Shown here one piece after another: positions 27,024 to 35,560 of a stretch of DNA of 64,000 nt (position 1 is its first letter; every line of letters starts with the position of its first letter). The notes below the pieces were generated by a model that was not told the origin of the DNA, did not search any database, and saw only the letters and a program-made list of their open reading frames with translations. Origin of the DNA: an uncultured Alphaproteobacteria bacterium. GTDB lineage: Bacteria; Pseudomonadota; Alphaproteobacteria; HIMB59; GCA-002718135. The stretch covers positions 142,563-206,562 of the forward strand of contig CACJAV010000001.1 of assembly GCA_902591485.1 (NCBI GenBank), read 5' to 3'. Both the position numbers and the translations under genes were made by a program.

Positions 27024-28082
27024 CTAATTAGTAGATAATTTAAAAAGAATTACTTCATTAAATGTACCTAATCGCATTTTTGGTCCCCATGGCCCTGATC
27101 CAGACGAAACATACAATAATGAGTTTCTAAATTTATGAAGATTGTATTTAAACTTAAACTGTATTCTAACAAAATAATTAAAAGGGAAGATTTGTCCATT
27201 ATGAGTGTGTCCAGATAACATTAGATCAATTTTTTCACGAATATCTAACCAAATTGCAGGCTTGTGTATTAGTAATAAATTATATTTATTTTGTTTTAAA
27301 TGATTGTTTGTAATTTCAATTTGTTGATTTTTTGAAATATTATCATCGATACAAATTAAATTAATATCATTTAAATTAATTGAGTTATTAGAAATATAAT
27401 TAATATTATAATTATTAATTTGAGATAAAAATTCTTTAGAGTTTTTTATATAATATTCATGGTTTCCAGTTACAAAATATATTGGACATTGAAATTCTTT
27501 AAAATGTTTTAAAGAATTTATATTTATTGATGATGAATCAACTAAATCACCACCAATTAATATAAAATCAAATTTATATTTATTTATTTCTTTGATTATT
27601 TTTTGTAAGTGTTTTACACTATTTGATCCTAAATGAAGGTCACTAATAAATATAAAAGATTTATTTTCTTTTATTTTATTTGAAGAAATATTTATCTCTT
27701 TTGAAAAAACTTTATTTCCATAATAAAAAGATATTAATGAAATTAACAAAATAATAAATAGAGCAGTAATACCTAAATTGTAAGCATTCAAAAAACTAAA
27801 TTTACTCAAAAAATATGCAATTGTTACAACCCAAAAACTAATAAATCCAATACCCATGCCTTCATAAATAAAAATACGAAGTGGTTTTAAAGATGCATAA
27901 GAGCGAAAATAGAAGATAATTAAAATAGAAATTATAATGGTATAATAAAATGAAACCCTTCTATTTACTATTTCATTAAAAATTAATTCATTTAAAATTT
28001 CGAAAGGATAAACATAAATAAAATAAGTAACACAGAAAACAACAACATAAAAAAGACTATTTTGAAGAATTTTATTCATCAA
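27024..28082 (-). CDS. Membrane-anchored metallophosphoesterase
   Basis: 352 residues. About four N-terminal membrane helices (1-125) precede a calcineurin-like phosphoesterase domain with all metal motifs: ISDLHLG, GGDLVDSS, TGNHEYY, SGHTHNGQ. The layout resembles YkuE/YaeI-type enzymes that act on lipid-linked phosphates such as UDP-diacylglucosamine. 15 bases upstream of the DMT transporter. Confidence 0.85.
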   Translation of the reverse strand: MMNKILQNSLFYVVVFCVTYFIYVYPFEILNELIFNEIVNRRVSFYYTIIISILIIFYFRSYASLKPLRIFIYEGMGIGFISFWVVTIAYFLSKFSFLNAYNLGITALFIILLISLISFYYGNKVFSKEINISSNKIKENKSFIFISDLHLGSNSVKHLQKIIKEINKYKFDFILIGGDLVDSSSININSLKHFKEFQCPIYFVTGNHEYYIKNSKEFLSQINNYNINYISNNSINLNDINLICIDDNISKNQQIEITNNHLKQNKYNLLLIHKPAIWLDIREKIDLMLSGHTHNGQIFPFNYFVRIQFKFKYNLHKFRNSLLYVSSGSGPWGPKMRLGTFNEVILFKLSTN

Positions 28083-28089
28083 TAAAAAA

Positions 28090-28260
28090 TTAAGCGAGCA
28101 ATTTAAATATATAATAAAAAGATAATAAAACTAAAATTATAGCTACCCATATACTAAGATTTGTAAAAAAAGTTTTTAAATTTTGATTTGTTTTTATAAA
28201 AGCAGGTAAAACTAATAACAAAACACCTATCATGTATATTATTGGTATTAATTTACTCAT
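28090..28260 (-). CDS. Small two-helix membrane protein, 56 aa (not in ORF track)
   Basis: ATG at 28260 to TAA at 28090 encodes MSKLIPIIYMIGVLLLVLPA... with two hydrophobic segments (about 4-21 and 37-53) joined by a polar loop (KTNQNLKTFF). Fills the gap between the metallophosphoesterase (7 bases on) and the dehydrogenase (6 bases before), which supports a real gene. No strong ribosome site. Function unknown. Confidence 0.6.
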   Translation of the reverse strand: MSKLIPIIYMIGVLLLVLPAFIKTNQNLKTFFTNLSIWVAIILVLLSFYYIFKLLA

Positions 28261-28266
28261 AAAATA

Positions 28267-29130
28267 TTAATATTCTTTTTCTATTAACTCACTAACAAGA
28301 TGATCTCCATAACCTTTATCTTTAGCGGAATGATAAAAATTCATTGCAATTCTAGATAATTGCTCGGCATTACTTGAATCTTTAAGAAGATCATTAATGT
28401 ACGTTAAATCTTTTAGAGTGTTATTTACGGAAAAAACATAGCCTTTATAATCTCCCTCAAGTGCTTTATCAGCAATTCTACCTAAAGCACCTGAATTGCC
28501 AGAGCCTAATTTAGCTACATCACACAAAAGATTAATGTCGATATCAAGTTGTTTGGCTGATCTAAAAAATTCAATCACAGTTGTTGTAGTTAATAAAGAT
28601 AAAAAGTTAGATAATAATTTTGCTTGAGCTGCTTTTTCAACAGAGCCAAAATTAAAAATATTTTTACAAAAACTTAAAAGATATTTTTTTGACTCTTCAA
28701 AATTATTAGCCTCACCTCCCCATATACCTCCAAGTATACCTTCCTCACTTTGAACAGGCCCTCCCATAACAGGATTAACTGTGTATTTTATATTATTATT
28801 ATTAAAAATAGATTTCATTTTAGAAGTGCCAGATTTATTATGTGTAGTAAGATCTATAATTAGTAATTCACTTTTAATTAATGGAGCTATTACCTCTGCA
28901 ATACTTAATGCGATAGGTGTATTGGTAACACACATCATTAGACAATTAAGATTATGATTTATTAAATCATTATATGAGTTTACCTCAATAGCACCTTCAT
29001 TAACCAGTTTATCTATTGGTTCTCTATTTTGGTGAGCGATTACATATACATCATTTTGTTTTAATAAATTTTTAGCCATACCATACCCCATATAGCCGGC
29101 ACCGATAAAACCAATTCTAGATTTACTCAT
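28267..29130 (-). CDS. 3-hydroxyisobutyrate dehydrogenase-family NAD(P) oxidoreductase
   Basis: 287 residues. Rossmann GFIGAGYMGYGMAKNL, substrate region NPVMGGPVQSEEG and the catalytic Lys in AKLLSNFL, then the all-helical dimer domain (GSGNSGALG). Oxidises a beta-hydroxyacid. Followed by small membrane genes and preceded by an MFS transporter and an Lrp-type regulator on the same strand, suggesting a small regulated import-and-oxidise unit. Confidence 0.87.
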   Translation of the reverse strand: MSKSRIGFIGAGYMGYGMAKNLLKQNDVYVIAHQNREPIDKLVNEGAIEVNSYNDLINHNLNCLMMCVTNTPIALSIAEVIAPLIKSELLIIDLTTHNKSGTSKMKSIFNNNNIKYTVNPVMGGPVQSEEGILGGIWGGEANNFEESKKYLLSFCKNIFNFGSVEKAAQAKLLSNFLSLLTTTTVIEFFRSAKQLDIDINLLCDVAKLGSGNSGALGRIADKALEGDYKGYVFSVNNTLKDLTYINDLLKDSSNAEQLSRIAMNFYHSAKDKGYGDHLVSELIEKEY

Positions 29131-29173
29131 AAAAACTATCTAATATAAATATTATAAATTTGAAACAAACAAT

Positions 29174-30331
29174 TTATCTATTATTTTTTTTTAAAAATAA
29201 AAAAATTAATAAAATTATTAATAATGGCAAACATATTATGTTAAGTGTTTTCCAACTTGTTGCAAATAGTAATATACCTGCTGATAAAGCACCTATTGAT
29301 TGAGAAGAGAAAACAATAAAATCATTTAATCCTTGAGCTAAAAATTTATCTTCCTTGTTATATGAAATAACCAGAAGACTTGTACCGCTAACAAACAAAA
29401 AATTCCATCCCACACCTAATAAAATTAATCCAACCATAAAACCGTAATATGTTTCATAATTAAAATGAATAAATGTGGTAATGAAAAGAATTATTATACC
29501 TGTAAAAATTATGTTTTTATGACCAAATTTTTTTATTAAATCACCTGTTACCAATGAAGGTAGAAACATTCCGATAACATGCATTTGTAAAACTATTCCT
29601 GTAGAAAAAATACTAAAACCATGCATCATATTCATATGAATTGGGGTTGCTGTCATTAAAGTGCTCATAGTCGCATATCCTACACCTGCACTTAATATAG
29701 ATAATTGAATATCTTTATTTGATAATAGATCTATAATTGATTTTTGTGATTTAATGTAAACTTCTTCTGTTCTCTTTTCATTTTGATAAAAAACAAAAAA
29801 GAAAAATGGAATTATGGTAAGTAAAGACATAGCGATGTAAGAGCCAACATATGTGCTATTAAAAATATCTTTTGATAAAGAAACAATATTAGCACCAAGT
29901 AAGGAAGCGACAATCCCTAAAAGTAAAATTAAAGAGATTGCTTTTGGTATATTAGAGGTTTGAACAGACTCTGAAGCAGCAAAGCGATATTGTTGTGCAA
30001 AAGAAACCGATAATCCTATTGTTAAATTACCTAAACAAAAAACAGCAAAATTATCTATAAAAATTGCATAAGCACATACCAAGGAAAAAAAACTATTTAT
30101 TATTGATGCAAGAGAAAAGCCAAATCTTCTTCCTTTCACTTTCATAATTTTTGATGCAATTAATGAACCAATCGCTGTTCCGACAATCATTAAAGCAGTT
30201 GGTAATGTAGCTAAATAATTAATATTCGTCATTGAGGCGCCAATTATTCCACTAAGTAAAACACTTACAACAGGAGAAGTGAAAGAAAAGACTTGCCCAA
30301 TAGATAGAATTATCAAATTTCGATTAATCAC
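29174..30331 (-). CDS. Major facilitator superfamily transporter
   Basis: 385 residues with twelve predicted membrane helices. The loop between helices 2 and 3 reads ASKIMKVKGRRFG, the usual MFS basic motif. Placed between an Lrp/AsnC regulator gene (38-base gap) and the HIBADH-like enzyme. Could import the hydroxyacid or amino acid sensed by the regulator, or export one. Confidence 0.85.
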   Translation of the reverse strand: MINRNLIILSIGQVFSFTSPVVSVLLSGIIGASMTNINYLATLPTALMIVGTAIGSLIASKIMKVKGRRFGFSLASIINSFFSLVCAYAIFIDNFAVFCLGNLTIGLSVSFAQQYRFAASESVQTSNIPKAISLILLLGIVASLLGANIVSLSKDIFNSTYVGSYIAMSLLTIIPFFFFVFYQNEKRTEEVYIKSQKSIIDLLSNKDIQLSILSAGVGYATMSTLMTATPIHMNMMHGFSIFSTGIVLQMHVIGMFLPSLVTGDLIKKFGHKNIIFTGIIILFITTFIHFNYETYYGFMVGLILLGVGWNFLFVSGTSLLVISYNKEDKFLAQGLNDFIVFSSQSIGALSAGILLFATSWKTLNIICLPLLIILLIFLFLKKNNR

Positions 30332-30369
30332 TATAACTGTCTATATTCAATGAACTAATTGACAACTAG

Positions 30370-30834
30370 TTAATTTACATAAGTGAGAGGAAGTGTATGG
30401 TTTTTTTTAATTATTTGAAGAGAGATGTGAGATGACATGTAAGTACACTCAATTTCTTTAATAAGAACTTGTTGGAATTTATCATATTCATCAATTGAGG
30501 GAGATAAAATTGTAATTTGATAATCACTATTATTACCTGTTAATCTATGAACTTCTAGAATTTCATCGTATTTCTTAACTACGTTTTGAAAATTTGTTAA
30601 CCATTTTTCTGTATGATTTTGAATGGAAATAGATAAAAAAACAGTAATTGGAAGATTAATTTTTTTATTATCTAAAACTGCTGTTCTGGATAAAATGACT
30701 TTATCTTCTTCTAGTTTTTTTATTCTATTCCAGCAAGGCGTATTGGACAGCCCAACTTTCTTTGAAAGTTCTGAAAGAGGAATTGATGAATTTTTTTGTA
30801 ACTCCTCTAATATTTTTTTATCTATTGCATCCAT
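30370..30834 (-). CDS. Lrp/AsnC family transcriptional regulator
   Basis: 154 residues, full length. N-terminal helix-turn-helix (LSELSKKVGLSNTPCWNRIKKLE) and C-terminal RAM ligand-binding domain (EVHRLTGNNSDYQITI). Members bind an amino acid and form octamers. Divergent from metY over 181 bases and upstream of the MFS gene; targets could be either. metY already has a candidate SAM riboswitch, so the MFS-HIBADH run is the more likely target. Confidence 0.9.
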   Translation of the reverse strand: MDAIDKKILEELQKNSSIPLSELSKKVGLSNTPCWNRIKKLEEDKVILSRTAVLDNKKINLPITVFLSISIQNHTEKWLTNFQNVVKKYDEILEVHRLTGNNSDYQITILSPSIDEYDKFQQVLIKEIECTYMSSHISLQIIKKNHTLPLTYVN

Positions 30835-30944
30835 TCCTTTTAGTTAACTTAATATAGAATATTTTTCTAAAATATTCAATAAAAAGAAAATTATTAGAAA
30901 ATTATTAATTTTTATATATATTTTTTAGAATTATTTTCTATAAA

Positions 30945-31010
30945 TGCTCCAACGGTATTTGATTTTCAGATTGTACACCGTTTTAACAAATTTGTACTAA
31001 AGAGAAGGGA
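30945..31010 (+). ncRNA. Candidate SAM-II/SAM-V pseudoknot riboswitch before metY
   Basis: AACGGT (30951-30956) pairs with ACCGTT (30977-30982), and ATTTG from the loop (30957-30961) pairs with CAAAT downstream (30987-30991), giving an H-type pseudoknot that ends just before the ribosome site (AGAAGGG). SAM-V elements are established upstream of metY in SAR11-type marine bacteria. Binding would hide the ribosome site and stop translation. Assigned from pairing and context, not from a covariance search. Confidence 0.65.
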
Positions 31011-31015
31011 TTAGT

Positions 31016-32341
31016 ATGACTACAAAATCACAACACGCTGATACAATAGCTTTGCATGGCGGAAATTATAGAAAAGATGAAACTACTAATTCAGTAGCCG
31101 TTCCAATTTATCAAACTACTAGCTATCAATTTAATAATCAAGAACATGCAAGTAATTTATTCTCGTTAAAAGAACTAGGAAATATTTATACTAGGATCAT
31201 GAACCCAACAACAGCTGTTTTAGAAGAGAGAATTTCACAACTCGAGGGAGGTCTTGCTGCATTAGCAGTATCATCTGGTCAAGCAGCTTCTGCTATTGCA
31301 ATTCAAAATTTATGTCAAGCTGGAGACAACATAGTTTCCTCAACAGATTTATATGGAGGAACATGGAATCAATTTGCAAATACCTTTAAACAGTTAGGAA
31401 TTGAGGTTAGGTTTGCTGATCCAAAAGATCCAGACTCATTCATTAAATTAACTGATAATAAAACAAGAGGGTTTTATGCAGAAACACTTCCTAATCCTAA
31501 ATTAAATGTTTTTCCAATTGAAGAAGTTGCCTCATTAGGAAAGAAAATTGGCATACCACTTATAGTTGATAATACAGCAGCTCCAATAACATGCAAACCA
31601 CTTAAGCACGGTGCTGCAATTGTTGTGCATTCATTAACGAAATGGATAGGAGGACATGGAAACTCTATAGGCGGAGTGATTGTTGATGGAGGAAATTTTG
31701 ATTGGACTCAGTTTCCTGAACGTCATCCATTATACAATCAACCAGAACCTAGTTATTGGGGATGGGTTTTAGGTAAGGTTGTTCCAGAGGTATTAGGAGC
31801 AAATATCACTTATGCTGTTAGAGCAAGATTTGTATTACTGAGAGATTTAGGCGCTGCACTCTCTCCTACTAATGCATTTAATTTCATTCAAGGTTTAGAA
31901 ACATTGCCTTTACGTTTTCAAAAGCATCAAGACAATGCAGAAAAAGTTGCAGATTACTTAACAACTAAAAAAAATGTAAATCGCGTTATTCATCCAAAAT
32001 ATCAACTTGGAATTCATAAAGAAAGAGCTGACAAATATCTTGAGGATGGTGCCGGTCCGCTAGTTGGTTTTGAGCTTGAGGGTGGTATTGAAGCTGGAAA
32101 AGCATTTATAGATAATTTGGAACTTATCTATCATGTTGCCAATATTGGTGATGCTAGGACACTTGCCATACATCCTGCCTCAACAACTCATTCTCAATTG
32201 AATAGTGAGGATCAGTTAAGAGCTGGTGTAACTCCAGGATATATCAGATTATCCGTAGGGATAGAGCATATTGATGACATTATACATGATATTGATCAAG
32301 CAATTAATAAAGCTCAAGAAAAGGTTAAGAACGTGGCATAA
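31016..32341 (+). CDS. metY: O-acetylhomoserine sulfhydrylase (aminocarboxypropyltransferase)
   Basis: 441 residues, slightly above the usual 425-435. Cys/Met metabolism PLP enzyme: PLP Lys in HSLTKWIGGHGNSIGG, Tyr/Arg pair in YTRIMNPT, and the long MetY-specific insert (PLYNQPEPSYWGWVLG) that separates it from MetB/MetC. Makes homocysteine from O-acetylhomoserine and sulfide. Single-gene unit ended by a strong terminator. Confidence 0.93.
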   Translation: MTTKSQHADTIALHGGNYRKDETTNSVAVPIYQTTSYQFNNQEHASNLFSLKELGNIYTRIMNPTTAVLEERISQLEGGLAALAVSSGQAASAIAIQNLCQAGDNIVSSTDLYGGTWNQFANTFKQLGIEVRFADPKDPDSFIKLTDNKTRGFYAETLPNPKLNVFPIEEVASLGKKIGIPLIVDNTAAPITCKPLKHGAAIVVHSLTKWIGGHGNSIGGVIVDGGNFDWTQFPERHPLYNQPEPSYWGWVLGKVVPEVLGANITYAVRARFVLLRDLGAALSPTNAFNFIQGLETLPLRFQKHQDNAEKVADYLTTKKNVNRVIHPKYQLGIHKERADKYLEDGAGPLVGFELEGGIEAGKAFIDNLELIYHVANIGDARTLAIHPASTTHSQLNSEDQLRAGVTPGYIRLSVGIEHIDDIIHDIDQAINKAQEKVKNVA

Positions 32342-32372
32342 ACTCCTTGTAAAGTGTAATATCTCGTTCTTG

Positions 32373-32406
32373 AAATAAAGGGTAGATTTCTACCCTTTAT
32401 TTTTTT
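32373..32406 (+). terminator. Rho-independent terminator after metY
   Basis: AAATAAAGGGTAGA / TCTACCCTTTATTT forms a near-perfect long stem followed by T6. It lies 31 bases after the metY stop and 10 bases before the next start, so it separates metY from the aminotransferase module. Confidence 0.9.
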
Positions 32407-32416
32407 ATAAACATCT

Positions 32417-33313
32417 ATGCCTTCTAGTCACGACTACATTAAAGATAAAAGAAATCAAAAAATAAAAATTTTTATAAATAATAAATTTTACCAAAGAGAA
32501 AAAGCAAATGTATCTGTATTTGATTCTGGTTTTTTATTGGGAGATGGAGTTTGGTCTGGAATTAGATTCCATAATAATAAATTTTTATTCTTAAATGATC
32601 ACTTAAATAGATTATTTGATGATGCAAAAAAAATTAATTTAAAAATTCATTTAAACAAAAAACAACTTACAAAAATATTATTTGATACAATAAAAATTAA
32701 TAAAATGAAAACTGATGTCCATATCAGGCTTGTTGTTTCAAGAGGTATTAAAAGCACACCATATCAAGACCCTGCTTTCACCATTTCTAAACCAACTATT
32801 GTAGTAATACCTGAATACAAGCAACCTCAAGAAACAATATACAAAAAAGGTCTTATTTTAAAAACTGTTAAAACTATTAGAGGTCCTCATAATGTGCAAG
32901 ATCCACGGATTAATTCTCTTAGCAAATTAAATTGCATAATTGCTTGCATTGAAGCTAAAAAGAAAAAAGCTGATGAAGCTTTAATGTTTGATATCAATGG
33001 AAATATAGCAACAAACAACAGTACTCACTTCTTCTTTGTTAAGAATAATTGTGTTTACACTTCTACTGGTCAATACTGTGTTAAAGGTATCACACGGCAA
33101 AAAGTCATTGATTTATGTAAAAAAAATAAAATAAAAGTTTATGAAAAAAATTTTAAACTAAAAGATGTATTAAATGCAGATGAAGCTTTTGTTACGGGAA
33201 CATTTGCTAATATCATTCCAGTTAAAAGAATAAATAACAAAATATATAATTTAAATAATAACTTAACTACAAAAAATATAAGAGAACTTTATTTAAAATT
33301 AATGGATAAATAA
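32417..33313 (+). CDS. Class IV PLP aminotransferase (BCAT/D-amino-acid transaminase fold)
   Basis: 298 residues. Fold-type IV landmarks: FDSGFLLGDGVWSGIR at the N-terminus, PLP Lys in INSLSKLNCIIA, EALMFDINGNIATNNSTHFFFV and the C-terminal DEAFVTGTFANIIPV. May transaminate a branched-chain or D-amino acid, or lyse aminodeoxychorismate. It shares one base with the next gene (TAATG), so it is coupled to the sulfotransferase-like protein; the acceptor and donor are unknown. Confidence 0.85.
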   Translation: MPSSHDYIKDKRNQKIKIFINNKFYQREKANVSVFDSGFLLGDGVWSGIRFHNNKFLFLNDHLNRLFDDAKKINLKIHLNKKQLTKILFDTIKINKMKTDVHIRLVVSRGIKSTPYQDPAFTISKPTIVVIPEYKQPQETIYKKGLILKTVKTIRGPHNVQDPRINSLSKLNCIIACIEAKKKKADEALMFDINGNIATNNSTHFFFVKNNCVYTSTGQYCVKGITRQKVIDLCKKNKIKVYEKNFKLKDVLNADEAFVTGTFANIIPVKRINNKIYNLNNNLTTKNIRELYLKLMDK

Positions 33314-34020
33314 TGATCATTTTCATGTGGTCAGGACCTAGAAATCTAAGCACTGCCTTGATGCGATCATTTGAAAATCGAAATGATACAATTGTACATG
33401 ATGAACCATTTTATGCATATTATTTATTTAAAACTCAATTAAATCATCCTATGAAAAATGAAATAATTAAGAATTATCCATTTACACAAAATGAAATAAT
33501 AAAAAAAATTACAAAAAATCCAAAAAATAAAATTTATTATCAAAAACACATGACGCATCATATTATTAAAAATACAAAACTTACTTGGATTAAAAAAGGT
33601 TATAATTGTTTTTTAATTAGACATCCATCTAAAGTTATAAATTCATATATTCAAAAGAATACGTTACGAAATATAAATGATATAGGATTTAAAAAACAAT
33701 TTGAAATTTTTAAAAAAATTAAAAAAAATAACTCAAAATTTACAGTAATTAATGCTGATGATATTCTTATCAATCCAATAATTTCTATGAAAAAATTATG
33801 TAAAAAATTAAATATAAATTTTTCAAAAAAAATGATTAATTGGCCAAAAGGAAAAAGGGATACTGATGGTATTTGGTCTAAAGTTTGGTACAAAAATGTA
33901 ATACAATCTTCTACTTTTAATAAGTTTAAAAGTGAAAAAATAAATGTTCCAAAAAGGTATTCAAAAATTTACGATGAGTCGCTAAAATATTATGAAGCTA
34001 TGAACAAATATTCATTGTAA
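33313..34020 (+). CDS. Sulfotransferase-like P-loop protein
   Basis: 235 residues. Begins with a sulfotransferase-type phosphate-binding loop (WSGPRNLSTALMRSFENR) and has the second PAPS-binding region as CFLIRHPSKVINSY. The HDEPF and YQKHMTHH segments resemble a subfamily commonly found beside class IV aminotransferases. Overlaps both neighbours by one base. Whether it transfers sulfate or only uses the fold is unclear. Confidence 0.75.
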   Translation: MIIFMWSGPRNLSTALMRSFENRNDTIVHDEPFYAYYLFKTQLNHPMKNEIIKNYPFTQNEIIKKITKNPKNKIYYQKHMTHHIIKNTKLTWIKKGYNCFLIRHPSKVINSYIQKNTLRNINDIGFKKQFEIFKKIKKNNSKFTVINADDILINPIISMKKLCKKLNINFSKKMINWPKGKRDTDGIWSKVWYKNVIQSSTFNKFKSEKINVPKRYSKIYDESLKYYEAMNKYSL

Positions 34021-34817
34021 TGAAACATTTAAATTGTCAAGAAGCTGCTAAGTTATTATTTGAACACAGACTAAATAAATTAACTGTAAGTGAATTACCT
34101 AAACAATTAATTCCGACTAGCTATGAAGATGCTTATTTAATTCAAGAAGAATTAAAGCTTCTTTATCTTTCATTAAAAGATAATATTACCATTGGAAAAA
34201 AAGTTGGTTGTACAAGTACAGAAGGTCAAAAACAACTTAGTATAGATGAACCATTTTACGGTAATCTTTATTCTAGATTTTATGATGTTGATATAGATGA
34301 GTTATCATCAAAAAAATTCAATAAACCATTTATTGAACCTGAAATCGCACTAAGAATAAAAAAAGATATAGATATTTCAAAAGCACCTTTCTCATTAAGA
34401 GATATTGATACTTTATTTGATGGTTTTGTATGTGCATTAGAAATTGTAGATTTTAGATTTAATAAAAGTTTAAAAGAAATTGGTGCTTTGAATTTAATTG
34501 CAACAAATGGCGCCTCTGAATATTGGATCAGAAATTCTGAAATTTTTGATTTAAATTCAATCAACTTTGATAATCATCCAGTTAATATTTTTTTTGATAA
34601 TAATCTTGTTGGAGAAGGTAACACAAATTCTGTTATGGAAAACCCTCTCAATTCTGCATTATGGCTAATAAATAAGATTTCCAAAAAAGGAGAAACCCTC
34701 TTAAAAGGACAGTTCGTAACAACTGGCACTTGCACAAAAGCTCATGAGCTTATTCCAAATTCAAAAATTTCAGCAGATTTTGGACAATATGGTAAAGTTG
34801 AATTTTTCTATAAATAA
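34020..34817 (+). CDS. 2-keto-4-pentenoate hydratase / FAH-superfamily protein
   Basis: 265 residues. Hydratase-type signature residues: metal-binding Glu pair in FIEPEIALRI and CALEIVDFRF, and the C-terminal TTGTCTKAHELIPNSKISADF. Acts on 2-oxo-alkenoates or decarboxylates oxalocrotonate in catechol meta-cleavage, but no ring-cleavage genes are here. Third gene of the coupled aminotransferase - sulfotransferase-like - hydratase set, so its substrate may be a 2-oxoacid made by the aminotransferase. Confidence 0.82.
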   Translation: MKHLNCQEAAKLLFEHRLNKLTVSELPKQLIPTSYEDAYLIQEELKLLYLSLKDNITIGKKVGCTSTEGQKQLSIDEPFYGNLYSRFYDVDIDELSSKKFNKPFIEPEIALRIKKDIDISKAPFSLRDIDTLFDGFVCALEIVDFRFNKSLKEIGALNLIATNGASEYWIRNSEIFDLNSINFDNHPVNIFFDNNLVGEGNTNSVMENPLNSALWLINKISKKGETLLKGQFVTTGTCTKAHELIPNSKISADFGQYGKVEFFYK

Positions 34818-34831
34818 CCTAGCTTAACTAT

Positions 34832-35194
34832 ATGAAAATAAATGGTTATTTTAATGAATCTTGCAAAATATGTAGGACGGAAATAAATCATTATAAAAAA
34901 ATTAATAAAACTATTCATTGGGTAGACGTTATTAGCGATAAAAACGCGTTAATTGAAACTAATCTATCAAAAAAAGATCTAATAAGAAGACTTCATATTA
35001 TTAAAAATAATAGAGTTTTCAAAGGTTTAGATGCATTTTTAATTGTATGGGGTGAAATTCCTAGATACAAAATATTGGCTAAATTTGCTTCAATTCCAGG
35101 CATATATCACTTAGGTTGGTTGATTTATGAGTTTATTGCCTTAATTTTATTCTATAAGAATAAACACCTATTGCAAAATGAACAACAACTTTGA
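34832..35194 (+). CDS. DCC family (DUF393) thiol-disulfide oxidoreductase-like protein
   Basis: 120 residues. The family hallmark D-x-x-C-x-x-C appears as NESCKICRTE (Asp replaced by Asn, both Cys kept), followed by the WVDVISD strand and a C-terminal helix next to hydrophobic residues (FIALILFYKN). Role unknown in general; predicted thioredoxin-like. Overlaps the PsiE-like gene by 17 bases. Confidence 0.78.
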   Translation: MKINGYFNESCKICRTEINHYKKINKTIHWVDVISDKNALIETNLSKKDLIRRLHIIKNNRVFKGLDAFLIVWGEIPRYKILAKFASIPGIYHLGWLIYEFIALILFYKNKHLLQNEQQL

Positions 35195-35552
35195 AATATT
35201 AGAAAAAATAGTTCTCTCCATACTTTTAGTATGTACACTAATAGCAATTGGTCAAGAAATACTCGTGATGGTAGAAAATAAAAGAGTATCACTTGCAGAT
35301 ATTCTTCTTTTATTTATTTATGTTGAAGTTCTGGGAATGATAAAAGAATACTGGCTAGCTAAAGTTATTAGAATGAGCTACCCTCTTTTCATTGCTATGA
35401 CAGCTTTAGCAAGACTTATCATACTTCAACGAAAAGATATTGAGCCAGTAACTTTAATTTACGAGTCTTTATCAATCTTAATAATAGCAATTTCAATTGT
35501 AGTTCTTCGTGTAAGACATTTAGATTATTTTAAAAGAGACAAAAAAGACTAA
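35178..35552 (+). CDS. PsiE-like small membrane protein
   Basis: 124 residues with four hydrophobic helices and the PsiE-type central segment (ADILLLFIYVEVLGMIKEYW). PsiE is induced by phosphate starvation in E. coli, function unknown. 8 bases before the photolyase-like gene. Confidence 0.75.
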   Translation: MNNNFEILEKIVLSILLVCTLIAIGQEILVMVENKRVSLADILLLFIYVEVLGMIKEYWLAKVIRMSYPLFIAMTALARLIILQRKDIEPVTLIYESLSILIIAISIVVLRVRHLDYFKRDKKD

Positions 35553-35560
35553 TAATTTTA

